From the NCBI GenBank assembly GCA_015680685.1, contig MNCI01005534.1, positions 105,930 through 152,425 of the forward strand: 46,496 bases of DNA. Reading direction: 5' to 3'. Under the pieces are notes generated by a model. That model did not search any database. It worked only from the letters and a program-made list of their open reading frames with translations, and had not been told where the DNA came from. The first letter of the stretch is position 1; every line of letters begins with the position of its first letter. Source of the DNA: Gnetum montanum. Its lineage: Eukaryota; Streptophyta; Gnetopsida; Gnetales; Gnetaceae. Shown in pieces: positions 23,801 through 34,332 of this stretch. A program made the position numbers and the translations under genes.

Positions 23801-24183
23801 TCAAGAGAAAGAAAGTTCCATGTATCCCGTATAGTAATACTAGGTGCAACTGTATGCAGAAGTTATGGTCTATCAAAAGCATATCCATTGTCACATGCAA
23901 TCAGTGTGCAACTAAACTTGAAATTCACAAGTGCATGTATGCAGCAGCCGCTAAAGCAAAGGGCATCCAATGGTTGACAACTGATTCTACAATTAGCACA
24001 AAATGCATGGAACCTACTGAGGAAGTAAACAATAGGTTGTTGGTTAACATAAAATAAACAAAACCTTTCCAAAAGCCAACACAAGCTAGAACAACAAACG
24101 TCTGCTTAGATGGACAACCATGCTTAATCTTTCAAATCTTCTCCTCTCAACTTAGTCATGGGGGAGAAGGTCATCCATGCTAA
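20840..24183 (+). pseudogene. RE-C gag-protease fused to pol C-terminal tail (decayed)
   Basis: The ATG at 20840 starts MSSSHRSDSP. An N-terminal domain follows with DEYVPKFTFILHQDEQLWW and NIVLPLDRF (20915-21385), then a serine-rich/charged segment encoded by a TCA run near 21490. The capsid core (21786-22300) has MNNIPRFKGGYNSYPQNHLQ and WYRFLELESIR, and the finger CDICHYKHPKGCC lies near 22634-22676. The protease has LLNSGS near 23480, where the catalytic Asp of the usual D-T/S-G is Asn. The domain at 23605-24057 (MELVENIVTTIYGWSYP, IIMGRAWLNT) runs through CMEPTEEV straight into NNRLLVNIK. The latter belongs to the end of pol (compare RE-E near 34480) and is followed by the conserved tail GEGHPC and stop 24181-24183. 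About 2.9 kb of pol (RT, RNase H, integrase) is therefore deleted, with the frame apparently kept. Stops are frequent. Confidence 0.85.
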
Positions 24184-25912
24184 CCATATAAGTGGCTCCT
24201 CAATTTTTCATCTTTTTGTTTTACACTTTATTAATTTTCATAGATTTTTGTTTTACACATTTTTTATCTTACACCTTTTTGTTTTTACATTATTAATTTT
24301 TCAATATTTTTGTTTTACAACATCATTCGCACATTTTATTTTTCTTAACTATTTTACAATTTATTATATATTTTCCTTTATTTGGATATGATTTTTTTTA
24401 TTATGTTTTAAGAATGTTGTGTCTTATTGCCAACTGGGTACAATGTGATTTAATTGATGTGGGAATGTGCTATCTAGTTATTTGATTATTGGTGTCTAGA
24501 TTCTAGCCTTGAATTTTGTTATAGATAACTTTAACATGGTTTCTTTTTCATGCAATAGGTAGTCAGTCCACAACATCCACCCATCCACAAACTCTATGGT
24601 TTTCCTTNNNNNNNNNNNNNNNNNNNNNNNNNNNNNNNNNNNNNNNNNNNNNNNNNNNNNNNNNNNNNNNNNNNNNNNNNNNNNNNNNNNNNNNNNNNNN
24701 NNNNNNNNNNNNNNNNNNNNNNNNNNNNNNNNNNNNNNNNNNNNNNNNNNNNNNNNNNNNNNNNNNNNNNNNNNNNNNNNNNNNNNNNNNNNNNNNNNNN
24801 NNNNNNNNNNNNNNNNNNNNNNNNNNNNNNNNNNNNNNNNNNNNNNNNNNNNNNNNTGGACTAGTCTTAAAATTGAGATGTAATGTCATTAAATGTGGTT
24901 GGTTTTGATCTAGACTAAGGATGGATCTTATCTAGTCATTTAACCATAAAACTCATAAGGGACTTCATGTGACCTTAATCAGGAACTCCATTCCACACAT
25001 ACTCTCTCTTCTACCTATGCTTTTCATGTCTTACCTCATTGCCACTTTCATGTTCTTGTTCAATGTCCTAGTTTGATGTGTCAAAATTATTAGGTTGTTT
25101 CTTTTGGTTTTTGGTGCTTTACTCTCCATAATCATTAATCATCCATGGAACCCATGGACTCCTCAGGTTGAAGTTATGCAAGAGCAATAAAAGGCTTATG
25201 CTTGCTTTGGGGAGGACTCACTTGCATATCTTTTGGTTGGGTTAGTTAGGTTCTTTACCCTTAAACATCCTTACAATCAAATCCTTTTGTGTGCCTCATC
25301 AATGACATCCAATTGTGCACATCATCATAATGTTTTTCAATGTGATTCTCTTTTTATTGTTGTGAGTTCTTAAAACCTCTTTAAGTATTTCATTGTGTTT
25401 GAAATTTTTTGAATTTAATGAACTATAAAACCATTTCACCCTATTCTTTAGTCTTCCTACTAACACTACTAACAAAATCAATTCACCATGATAACAACCT
25501 AGTGAAGTGTAAGCACCCCCGAGACAAGGTACTTGAAGCTATATGTTACACATTGCACACTAATCCGTGATTTTGTTGTGATTATAGTGGGAAGTGTGGA
25601 CTGGAAGTAGGACTATCTTCATCAAAGGATAAGCAGTAGCAACATGTGATAAGGACTATTTATGATCATTCAATCTTCTTCTTTTCCCTTTAGCTACTAG
25701 AGGAATTGGATGTTAGTGTTGTCTAGGATGTTGACTTCTCTAATCATGCACATCCACTTTTGTAAAAGATTGTACTCTGTACACTTGGGCACTTAGAATT
25801 TGTCTATTTTTTCACCTAAGTTAGTTTGAATGTTAGTCAATAATCCCATACTTACCTACTATTTTGTAAAGAGCTTGTTCCTCCTCTTGTTCACTCAAGG
25901 ATGGGTTTTCAT
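24184..25912 (+). other. RE-C untranslated region with an assembly gap and ORF3 remnant ends
   Basis: No gene is visible. TTTTGTTTTACA motifs follow the pol stop (24220-24320). The family segment AAGGGACTTCATGTGACC is at about 24957. Around 25550-25620 it resembles the start region of ORF3 in RE-A, and about 25670-25800 resembles the sequence just after ORF3, so ORF3 appears deleted. Positions 24608-24856 are N. Confidence 0.55.
24608..24856. other. Run of 249 ambiguous bases (assembly gap)
   Basis: Only N is present. Long open frames that cross it are artefacts. Confidence 0.99.
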
Positions 25913-25927
25913 TTAGTCATGGGGATA
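25913..25927 (+). other. RE-C polypurine tract
   Basis: TTAGTCATGGGGATA ends exactly at the 3' LTR and matches the RE-E tract at 14 of 15 positions. Confidence 0.85.
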
Positions 25928-26790
25928 TGATGAATCATGTTTTGATAGGATTCGATATTGGATATGTGATATTGATGCCTCAATATTAGATACTCAATAT
26001 TGAGGCCCAAGATGCAATGTTAGATATTTGATATCACAGGATATCTGCTAGCCTATAAATATAGCACTTGGGCACATGATTTCATAGTTAATTTTTCATT
26101 AGTATTTTCATAGAGTAATGAAGTTCTTGTAGTTTAGTCATTCCAGAGTTAGAATATTTCTAAGTGCCTGTAGCATGAGTTTGAGTGTGTATGGACCTTT
26201 ATTCGAGCACCGATGTACCTAAACACAGTAGTGTGACTGGAATAAAGATGAGCCCGTTTGATAATCCTTGCAGCATTGAGAATAGATTAATATTTCTTTT
26301 AATGCATTTATTGTTCATAAACTTTACTTTAATGCATGTTGATTAAGCAATTAATTTCTAGTTATTAATGAACACAAGCATGACCACTTCGAATGTACGT
26401 ATCGCACTTGGTAACCCAGAAATGCTTAATGTTTGGTAACCCACTAGCACTACATGTGCTCAGGAGGTGTTTGAGGAGTGGGAACAGGTACTTGTGTTAG
26501 GCTAGCTATGTAGTAGATAAACTAGATGTTAAATTCCTCTACCTCTCATTCTTGTTCTAAGTGATTAAACTTATAAAATATAAAATGATAAAAATCACAT
26601 ACCTTAGTTGCACATAACCATATACTTGTACCTCATAAGTGGGATTGAGAAGACAATGATCATTCCAATTAGATTTCACTTCCTAGAACTAGTGTATTTA
26701 AGAACTTAAGGTCTATGGAGTTTAACTAGATTGCACATGAATGCTTGTGATTCATTTGGTTGGGTGTAGGAGGTACCTTGCTGCTCATCA
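25928..26790 (+). repeat. RE-C 3' LTR
   Basis: This LTR of 863 bp runs from TGATGAATCATG to GCTGCTCATCA and is the direct copy of 19819-20679. TATAAATA is at 26054-26061, and U3 palindromes lie at about 25955-26046. CACTT follows. Confidence 0.92.
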
Positions 26791-26795
26791 CACTT
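26791..26795. repeat. Right target-site duplication of RE-C (CACTT)
   Basis: Identical to 19814-19818. Confidence 0.92.
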
Positions 26796-27200
26796 CATAT
26801 CAAAGTCAATGTTTTTGTTCAAGTGTAAGACTCATTTAAACATTTTATCATCAAAATTACCTACAAGTTGGACCTCATTCCATGCATTCACTCCAGTTTT
26901 AAAGCCACATAAATTACATTATTAATGAATAATCATTAAGGAAAATTAGATGAATTCAAAAAGAAAATTTATAATATGATAGTTTACTCCTACATTATAC
27001 AACTCATAGACACAACCATGAAAGAAATATAGCTTCTCCATCACCTCATTTTTTTTACTTCTAACTCTTTCTCTCTCTCTTATGTTTTCTTTAGTAGTTG
27101 TAGCACTAATGAGGACATCACCTAGCCCATGTATAAACCTTAATATGTTTGTACATAAATGTTTGTATGTTGTTGTGTTTGTGTTTTGGTGTTGTTTTGT
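26796..27200. other. Unclassified flank between RE-C and RE-D
   Basis: AT-rich sequence with a short CT-rich tract near 27066-27082 and no recognisable gene. It is the right side of the locus into which RE-C inserted. The border with the RE-D LTR is uncertain. Confidence 0.45.
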
Positions 27201-27991
27201 TGATGATAATCTCAGGGTGTTTTGGCATATTTGGGAGTGCTTTGAGCTCATTTTGACAAGTCTATGAAGTTTTGGGGGCTATGGGAACTTTCTTGGAGAT
27301 GTTTAGAGGTTCTAGACTCAAAACAAGCATCTTGAAATTTTGGCCTATCTAGAGAAACATCTCCTTTGATAAGAAGATGTCTCCTCCATGCCCAAGATGT
27401 CTCCTTAGCATGTAAGACATCTCTGGAAACTTAGCTACACTTAGCCAAGATGTCTCCATAGTAGGCAAGAGATCACCTCCAAGATGTTTCCTCCCAAGTC
27501 AAGATGCCTTCTCCCAAGTCAAGATGTCTCCTCTATTAATAGCCACTTTATGGAAAGATATTTCATTCTCCTCTAAGACATCTTGTATAAACATGAGATA
27601 ATTTCCTACATACTTTTAAAGATTCAAATTTTAAAATTAAAGAGGAAAGATGAAGAGATACAGTGGGGAGGATATAAATAGACCTCTTGGACCTTCATTT
27701 TGGCAAAGAGAGTATAGGAAGTGAAAGGTGAGTTGAGAGAAGAGTAAAGAGAGATAGAGTCTTAGCTAGGTGCCTTGATCATCATCCATGTGAGAGTATG
27801 TTTTCTTTGATTGAGTGTATGTGAGATTTTGATTAAATCTCTTGTAGGTCCTTGGGAATTTGTGCTTTCCTTTAGTTGTAATTTCTCCATTTGAGCAAGA
27901 ATAAAGCTTTCATTTTCTTTTCTTATTCAAATTTGCTATTTTATGATATTGAGAGAGCTTAGATTGTGAAATCCATGGGTGCTCCTCATCA
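27201..27991 (+). repeat. RE-D 5' LTR
   Basis: The right end CTCATCA is followed by AAT and the primer site. TATAAATA is at 27673-27680, and a polyadenylation-like AATAAA lies near 27900. The left end is placed at TGATGATAATC (27201) because it mirrors the right terminus. With only one LTR available this start is a guess. U3 contains an array of AAGATGTCTCC-like motifs (about 27340-27590). Confidence 0.6.
27340..27590 (+). repeat. Degenerate AAGATGTCTCC array in RE-D U3
   Basis: At least six direct copies or variants of AAGATGTCTCC and several inverted copies (AGACATCT) lie within about 250 bp upstream of the TATA box. A cis-regulatory role is inferred from position. Confidence 0.6.
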
Positions 27992-27994
27992 AAT

Positions 27995-28006
27995 TAGTAT
28001 TAGAGT
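27995..28006 (+). other. RE-D primer binding site, initiator tRNA-Met type
   Basis: TAGTATTAGAGT compares with the usual plant TGGTATCAGAGC at 9 of 12 positions. The three changes are transitions. It lies three bases after the LTR end, the usual spacing. Confidence 0.7.
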
Positions 28007-28351
28007 AGCTTGGAATTGAAGATAGTTGCATTTAAGTGAATAATTTTCATCTCAATTGCAAAGAATCACTCCAAATTCTTAAGCTTTGATGCATTCTCTC
28101 TTACTACTTATTCTACTCATCATAGGATTTGAAATATTCCCTTTGATCCCTATGTTTTTCATATCTTTCAAGAATTGGAAGATAATTATGGAATTATATA
28201 CCCATTGGCTTGTACTAGCTAGGATTTGAAGATCTTGTGCTCATTTCTCTTAAGATTTGAGTATTTCTTGTTTCATTTATTGAGAAGTCTTGAAAATTTT
28301 ACCTTTCTTTGTAGAATTTTGTGAAAATGAATTTTTGGATCGATTTCTATC

Positions 28352-29500
28352 ATGCCTCAAAAGAAGAAGATAATTTAAGCTTCATTAAAAGATATGGATG
28401 ACACTGGAAATGCTATCAAGCTCATTGTTGAGAAACTTAAAAAGCTTGAAGAGAATAAAGGACATGCAACTTCCAAGAAAGGGTACAATTCATGCAATTC
28501 ATCACCAAGATCTTCTTCAAGACATTCCTCAATTCCATTTCTTAAATATGATCTTCCTTTTGAAAATGAAGACTTTGAAAAATAAGAAGATTAACAGAAC
28601 ATTTTTCTTCATGTTCCTAGTGCTGAAAATAAGTCTCAAGGTTTCATTCTGAGTAGGAAAGGGAAAAAGAAAATTTCTTCTAAGCCTCAAAGGAAGTAAG
28701 GTGAAGGAATTAAAGTCACTCTTATAAAAGCTTTTAGACATGCTTCAAGAATGCCTCATGTTGAAGTCAAATCCTTCAATGGCATGGGAAGAACTAAATC
28801 TTTTCTTTCTTGGCTAAAAATGATTAGCAAGTACTTTGAACTTGAAGACGTGGAAAATTATCAAAATGTGTCTTATGTTGAAACCACAATGGAAGGCATA
28901 GCACTTGTATGGAGGGAGAAGGAAAGTCATTATTACAAGGTGAATAATGATACTCCTATCAAGTATTGGTCTTTAATGTAATTCATGCTGAAGAAAAATT
29001 TGAGAAGACTCATCATAGACAAGAGGCCATCCAAAAATTGAAGTACCTAAGGCAAGGTAATAAGAGTGTGAAGGACTACTACATGGATTTTTATAAGGCT
29101 TTCCATCTTACAAAAGTTCAGTGGGATGATTATGAACATGCATCCAACTGAACTTTTGTAAGATGGAAAGCCTTAAACATTGGATGAGGCTTTTGAATTG
29201 GCTCTTAAGGCTGAGAAGAAACTCCAAGGCTATAATAGAGGTCCCAAATTTACTAAGGGCAAGGACTCCAAAGCTTTTAAAGGTGAGAAAGGAGCCAAGG
29301 AGAAGGAAAATGCCAAAGAAAAGACAAAGGGGAAGCAAGAGAAGTTCAAGGAGGGCTAAGATTTCAAGAAAGACTACTCCAAGAATGGAAAGGGTTAAGG
29401 AAATGCCTATGCATCCAAAATTCAATGTTTCAATTATGGTTAAAAGGGACACAAGTAATGGAAGTGAAAAAAAGCCAAAGATCTCTAAATGTAAGGAATC
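28352..29500 (+). pseudogene. RE-D gag (decayed)
   Basis: The ATG at 28352 starts MPQKKKII. A Lys/Glu-rich segment (EKLKKLEENKG) and a Ser-rich segment follow. The retrotransposon capsid core is at 28751-29151, with VKSFNGMGRTKSFLSWL, YFELEDVENYQNVSYV and KLKYLRQGNKSVKDYYMDF. The nucleocapsid part is very Lys-rich (TLDEAFELALKAEKK near 29180, then GKDSKAF). A damaged zinc knuckle near 29425 keeps the first Cys and the Gly-His but has lost two Cys. Frameshifts lie near 28575 and 28975. A perfect 29-bp inverted repeat at 29094-29175 replaces the sequence expected between the capsid C-terminus and TLDEAF. Confidence 0.8.
29094..29175. repeat. Perfect 29-bp inverted repeat, 24-bp loop, inside RE-D gag
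   Basis: The arms 29094-29122 and 29147-29175 are exact reverse complements; the left arm contains CTTTCCATCTTACAAAAG. The surrounding gene is heavily mutated, yet the arms are identical. This suggests that the inverted copy arose late, for example by template switching. Confidence 0.9.
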
Positions 29501-31608
29501 TTAGACCTTAGGAAAGGAAGAATCCTCCAGTCAAGGTAAACCTGATGCACTAATGATTAAAGATATCATTGAAATTAATTTTGCACTTTTATGGAAAATG
29601 TTAATGCCAATAAAGATCCTAGAAGAAATATGCTCTTTAAAATTAGAGCTAAGTGTTTAGATAGTGATGAATGGATACAAATTTTAATTGAAGAAAATGA
29701 CTTCTTCAAAGGCTATTTCTAAGCTAGATTTGAAGACATTTCCACATCCTAGGCCCTATAGGATCCACTGGCTTTCTAAGGATCATTTCCTAGAATTTAA
29801 GGAGAAGAGTATTATGTCCTTTAAAATTGGTTCTTTTAAGGACAAGGTACATTTTGACATCCTTTATATTGATTGTGCTGATGTTGTTTTGGAGAGACCT
29901 TGGAACTTTGACAACATGGATTTTTTTAGTAATGCAAGAAATATTTGGTCTATTCTAAGAAAAGACAGGATACATGAACTCATTCCTATGACTTGGAAAT
30001 ATCCTTATTAATAATACATTAATCTTGCTTAGTAAGCAATACTATCTACAAGCATATGAAGAGGTTGGGCATGATTTTGTCATCATGTAAGCGCTTGAAA
30101 CAAGTAAAGAGGAGCATACAAAAAAACTTCTCCTAGTGGTGGAACCTTTGGCATTAGAATTTGTTGATGTTTTCAAGGGAAAATTGGAAGGGCTTCCACC
30201 AATGATATCCATCTAGCATCAAATAAACTTTATATTGGGAGCTATAATTTCAAATGAAAAATCCTACCACATGACTTCAAATCAGAGGAAAGAATTAAGC
30301 AAGCAAGTGAATTACTCTCTAATGGTTTTATTAAGAAGTCCATCTCTCCTTGTGTTATTCCAGCTATATTAGTTCTAAAGAAGGATACCAATGAATTAAG
30401 GATGTGCATTTTTTCTAGGGTTGTTAATAAGATTACTATAAAGTATAGATTTTCTATTCCTAGGATGGATGACATTCATCAAATAAGGATTAGACTAGGA
30501 GATGAATGGAAAATAGTCTTTAAGATACTAGATGGCTTATATGAGTAGTTAGTCATGCCCTTTTGGCTAACCAATGCTCCAACCACATTTATAAGGCTCA
30601 TGCATAACGTCCTAAGGAATTTTATTAGTAAATGTTGCATTGTTTTCTTTGATGACATTCGTATGTATAGTTCTAAAGAAGAGGATCACATATAACATTT
30701 GTGGATGATATTCTTCAAGTTATAAGAGGAAAAATTGGTAATTAATGACAAGAAATGTCACTTCATGAAGAGAGAAATTATCTACCTAGGTCATGTTGTC
30801 TCTAAGAACTAAGTCAAGATGGAACCAAGCAAGATCAAGGTAATGAAGGAATGGCCTTCACCTAGGGATTTGGAAGAGGTTAGATCTTTACTTGGTTTGG
30901 CTGGCTTCTATAGGAGATTTGTTAAGAATTTCAGTTCTATTGCATGGCATATGCTCTCTTTTTTGAAGAAAATTCAATATTTTTGTGGGATAATGAGAAA
31001 GAAAAATCCTTTCAAGTATTAAAAGAGAAAATTGTGGTGTTTAGTTTTAGCAATTCCAAATTTCTTACAAATTTTTGAAGTGAAAGTAGATGCAAGTGGG
31101 CTTGCTATTAGTGGTGTGCTTTCTCAAAAGGATAAGCCAATTACATTTTTTTAAAAAAATTAAATGAGTCTTGAAAAAAGTATAGTATGTAGGAAAAGGA
31201 GTTATATGCTATACTTTAATTCATTAAACATTGGAGACATTGCTTGCTATGATCAAAGCTTCTTTTATTTACTAATCATAGAGCACTTTAGTTTTTAAAT
31301 TCTCAAAGGAAATTGAGTGCTAAGCATATGAAATGGGTAGAATAATTACTATAATTTCATTTTGTTTTAAGACATAGGAGTAAAAAGTCTAATATTGTGG
31401 CTGATGCTTTGTCTAGAGTTCATATTATTTCTTCTAATATAAAAGTTCAAGATTTAACACTTTTGCTTCATCATATCCTAATGACAAAGAATTTGGTGCA
31501 ATTTGGAAGGAGTTATATACCCCATTATTGGAAAGGATTGATTAATGGAAAGCTTATCATGTGAAAAATAGGATTTTGTTTAAGGATGGAAAAATTTTTA
31601 TTCCAAAG
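29501..31608 (+). pseudogene. RE-D pol: protease remnant, reverse transcriptase, RNase H (decayed, truncated)
   Basis: A weak protease-region stretch (29688-30011) is followed by reverse transcriptase blocks in several frames: [36 protein letters not shown] and [17 protein letters not shown] jump straight to [16 protein letters not shown] indicates a small internal deletion near 30473. Then come MPFWLTNAPTTF, VFFDDIRMYSSKEED, KCHFMKREIIYLGHVVS and SLLGLAGFYRRFVKNFSSI (30819-31022). RNase H is represented by FEVKVDASGLAISGVLSQKDKPI near 31080. Many stops and frameshifts are present. The sequence stops at 31608 in the segment after RNase H, where RE-E begins. Confidence 0.82.
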
Positions 31609-32413
31609 TGATGAGTGACGAGGTACCCCTACACTCAACCATATGAATATGAGTGTTACACATGTGATCTGGTCGAACTTCATAGACTAAGTGCCTACAC
31701 ACCTTATGGAACACCTAAGGTTAATCAATCATTGTCCTCCCAAGCTTACTTGTATTTTTCATGGTTGTATGGTTAAGTAAGCTTGAGACATGTGATTTTT
31801 ATATCTTTTCTGTTTTTATCGCCAATGCTAAGAGAGGAAAGGCTGAAGAGACTAAGTAACTAACTTTAACTAACTAAGCCTTAATTATCCCAGCATTAGT
31901 ATCCGTTTCCACTTGTCATTTCATACCCTGAACCAATGCAATGCTACTGGGATTACCAAATGCTATTCGTTACTGGGATTACCAAGCATAACGCACGTGC
32001 TTGAAGTGGTCGTACTGAATGCACTTAACTATGAGAGTTGAGGGTTGAGAGAGATTAAGTTCTAAGAAATCATTTAAACATTCAACAGTAATTAAATCCT
32101 CATTAGCTTAGTCCATGCACTGCAAGGTTTATCCAAAAGTTTGTCTTTATTTTCGTACACAATTGAGTGTTCAAGTACAAAATTGCTCGAATAAAGATCT
32201 GTTCACTTTGGGACTCCTACTACGGGCACATGGAAATTATTCTAACTTTGGAATGGAAAAATGGCAAGAGTTTGGCTAGGGTCTAGATCTAGATGGAGAA
32301 ACAAGGGAGAGCTGCCTCTTATTTATAGAATTGGCACTGCACTGCGATATCACGTATGCTATATCGTAAGAGAAGACGTGATATCATAGCTGATGCGATA
32401 TCACGTCCCATCA
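31609..32413 (-). repeat. RE-E 3' LTR
   Basis: This LTR of about 805 bp runs from TGATGAGTGACG to CGTCCCATCA on the plus strand, bounded inside by the polypurine tract. The reversed TATA box is at 32320-32327, and GATATC-type palindromes lie at 32345-32404. It is closest to L0 and the RE-F LTR among the LTRs here (shared GCTCGAATAAAGATC segment). Confidence 0.88.
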
Positions 32414-32428
32414 TACCCCCATGACTAA
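32414..32428 (-). other. RE-E polypurine tract
   Basis: In sense it reads TTAGTCATGGGGGTA and directly abuts the 3' LTR. Confidence 0.85.
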
Positions 32429-34332
32429 ATAAAAAATTATCCTTGAGTTCCTTACAAAATATTGGGAAGGTATGGGATTATTGACTTGAATGGAACTAAT
32501 GGTGAATGGGATGACATGTGAATGGATCATCATTACAAAACATGAAAAAACGGGTGTTCACGACAACAAGAGTGAACACTTGATACAATTGACATCCAAC
32601 CTTATTTGGCAGCTGAGAGAGAAAGAGAGAGAGAAAGAAGTTTTGCTGCTACCAATGCCAAGATTACGTCCTTCGTTGTCTATCCATAAGAGTCATCAAT
32701 CTCGTTCCTTGCATACCTACTTTAGCACCGATCCATTCCAAGTGTTCCCTCCAGATCCAATCCGTTGTTGTATGATTGCCATTTGTACACACAACATAGT
32801 TGCATATTAGTAAGGGTAAATGAATTTCAATGCAGTTGATACCTTGCTTCAGTGTAAGATCCATTGGCTCAGTCATGGTATGGCTGATGCGGATTCTGGA
32901 GATATAATATTGGTAACTACCGAAGGTGTAGGGGTCAGGAGAAAATTGAAAAAATCAAAAAAATTGGATCAGGACCCCCATGACTAAGAGCAAACCCTCA
33001 GTAGCGATAGAATGGAGAAAGAAAAGGAATAAGAAAGATGGAGAAAAAGAGACAACTGTAATGTCGATGAAATGGATGTCAAGATGGAGATGAACAAAAT
33101 AAGGTTGATTGAAAAAATGTTTAAAGGAAAGAAATTAACTAATGCACCAAATAGGAATGCCAGTGGGTCCTCCCCAAAGTAGGCTCATGCCCTTAATGCC
33201 TTAACAAACCCACATTCAAAGAGTTCGTAGGCTCTGGGAATGTCATTTGGAATAAGAGTTAAAGTCTTAACCATAAGAATTTACCAAAAAGAAAACAACG
33301 TGTCAACCAATATACACACTAGTGATACAACCGGAAATGAGGTGAATAATGGGGAAAGAATGATGGAAAGAAGAGGGTGGAATGAAATCTCAAGAACAAG
33401 GTGGTGTACAACCCCTTGTGTATTTAATGATTAATGTGACTTAGTAGATCCCATTCCAAGTCCGACCTCAAACAAACTACATCTAGTGACTTCACATTAA
33501 TACATTCAGCTAATCCATCCTCCTAAAGTAACAAGAATGCCTTCTCCAAATAGCCACCACCATTTAGATGAAACAAAAGATGAGAAGATAGGAAGTGAGA
33601 AGGGCCTTAGTTAGAGGGAACATGTTTATTTTAGTTCCATAACTAGTGCTTGTAGCCCAAATGATTATTTTGTCTAAGGGGTGTGCTTTTAATTCTCATT
33701 GCTTTTTTTTTTGCGTGAGAACCACACCATGCAAAGACTTATTATTTTTATTTTTATTCACTCAGCTTCCCGATAATTAGGTAGCGTTGAAACGATAAGA
33801 AAACTCAATAAGAAAACATTCAACACCCAAGAGAATGACCAACACAAATGCATCAAGTTCCCTTGAAGTCACACCCTTTTCAATTCTTGAGTCCTTCCTT
33901 AGTTTGAGAAATGCTCAGTCACCGATTCATTGAAAGTTCTTATTAATTTGAAGAAAGGGACTATATAGTTCCAAGCCAAGAGAGACCATAGAAATTTATG
34001 GATGCATGGATGATGTGGACTCATTGCTTGTTATATCAAAAGAATCATACCTTAGTATCAACATCGTAACTTAAAGGTAAAAACCAAACATTAGCAATCA
34101 ATGGAAAACAGTTCATACCATCTTTGGAGCACTTATTAAGTGACAAACTTAACAAAATGGATACGACACACACACACACACACACAAAGAAATGAAAAAG
34201 TATAAACGATGTTGCAAAACAAAAACAAGAAAAGTTAAAGAAATTTGTAAAACAAAAAATGTGTAAAACAAAAACATGTAAAACAAAAATGTGTAAAACA
34301 AAAATCTAAAAGGAACTGAGGGCCTCAATTGA
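32429..34332 (-). other. RE-E untranslated region between pol and 3' LTR
   Basis: No ORF3 or other gene is recognised. It shares GGTCCTCCCCAAAGTAGGCT (near 33168) with RE-B. It holds an (AC)n microsatellite at about 34166-34187 and a tandem TGTAAAACAAAAA array at 34245-34306, just downstream of the pol stop in sense orientation. Confidence 0.6.
34245..34306 (-). repeat. Tandem 14-15-bp TTTTTGTTTTACA repeat after the pol stop
   Basis: About four head-to-tail units, GTGTAAAACAAAAA on the plus strand. Related TTTTGTTTTACA motifs sit at the same place in RE-A (about 12845) and RE-C (about 24220-24320). Confidence 0.75.

Larger units (their letters stand above)
19819..26790 (+). mobile_element. 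RE-C: complete LTR retrotransposon with most of pol deleted
   Basis: This element of about 7.0 kb has a 5' LTR (19819-20679), primer binding site, gag, a protease region, the C-terminal tail of pol, an untranslated region, a polypurine tract and a 3' LTR (25928-26790). It is flanked by a perfect CACTT duplication (19814-19818 and 26791-26795). Reverse transcriptase, RNase H and most of integrase are missing, so it is non-autonomous. A 249-base run of N at 24608-24856 lies in its untranslated region. The LTRs look about 10% different by eye, younger than RE-B. Confidence 0.92.
27201..31608 (+). mobile_element. RE-D: 3'-truncated chromovirus-like Ty3/gypsy element
   Basis: A 5' LTR, an initiator-Met-type primer binding site, gag, and pol through RNase H are visible on the plus strand. 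The element is cut at 31608 by the outer edge of the RE-E LTR. No integrase or 3' LTR of this element is seen in the window. The RT motif style (DGLYE*LVMPFWLTNAPTTF, CCIVFFDDI) and the Met-type primer site differ from the Tat/Athila-like family around it and fit a chromovirus, which is an inference. Confidence 0.8.

Noticed and set aside
24563-24889. Open frames on both strands spanning 24608-24856
   Set aside because: They consist almost entirely of ambiguous bases.
26946-27251. 101-residue minus-strand frame near a CT tract
   Set aside because: Low-complexity composition, no homology recognised, and it crosses the likely RE-D LTR border.
29163-29504. 113-residue Arg/Lys-rich frame as a separate basic protein
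   Set aside because: It is a shifted frame of the Lys-rich nucleocapsid part of RE-D gag, where the gag frame reads TLDEAFELALKAEKK.
32490-32810. 106-residue plus-strand frame, possible host gene
   Set aside because: It lies in the RE-E untranslated region, antisense to the element, with no motif or splice context.
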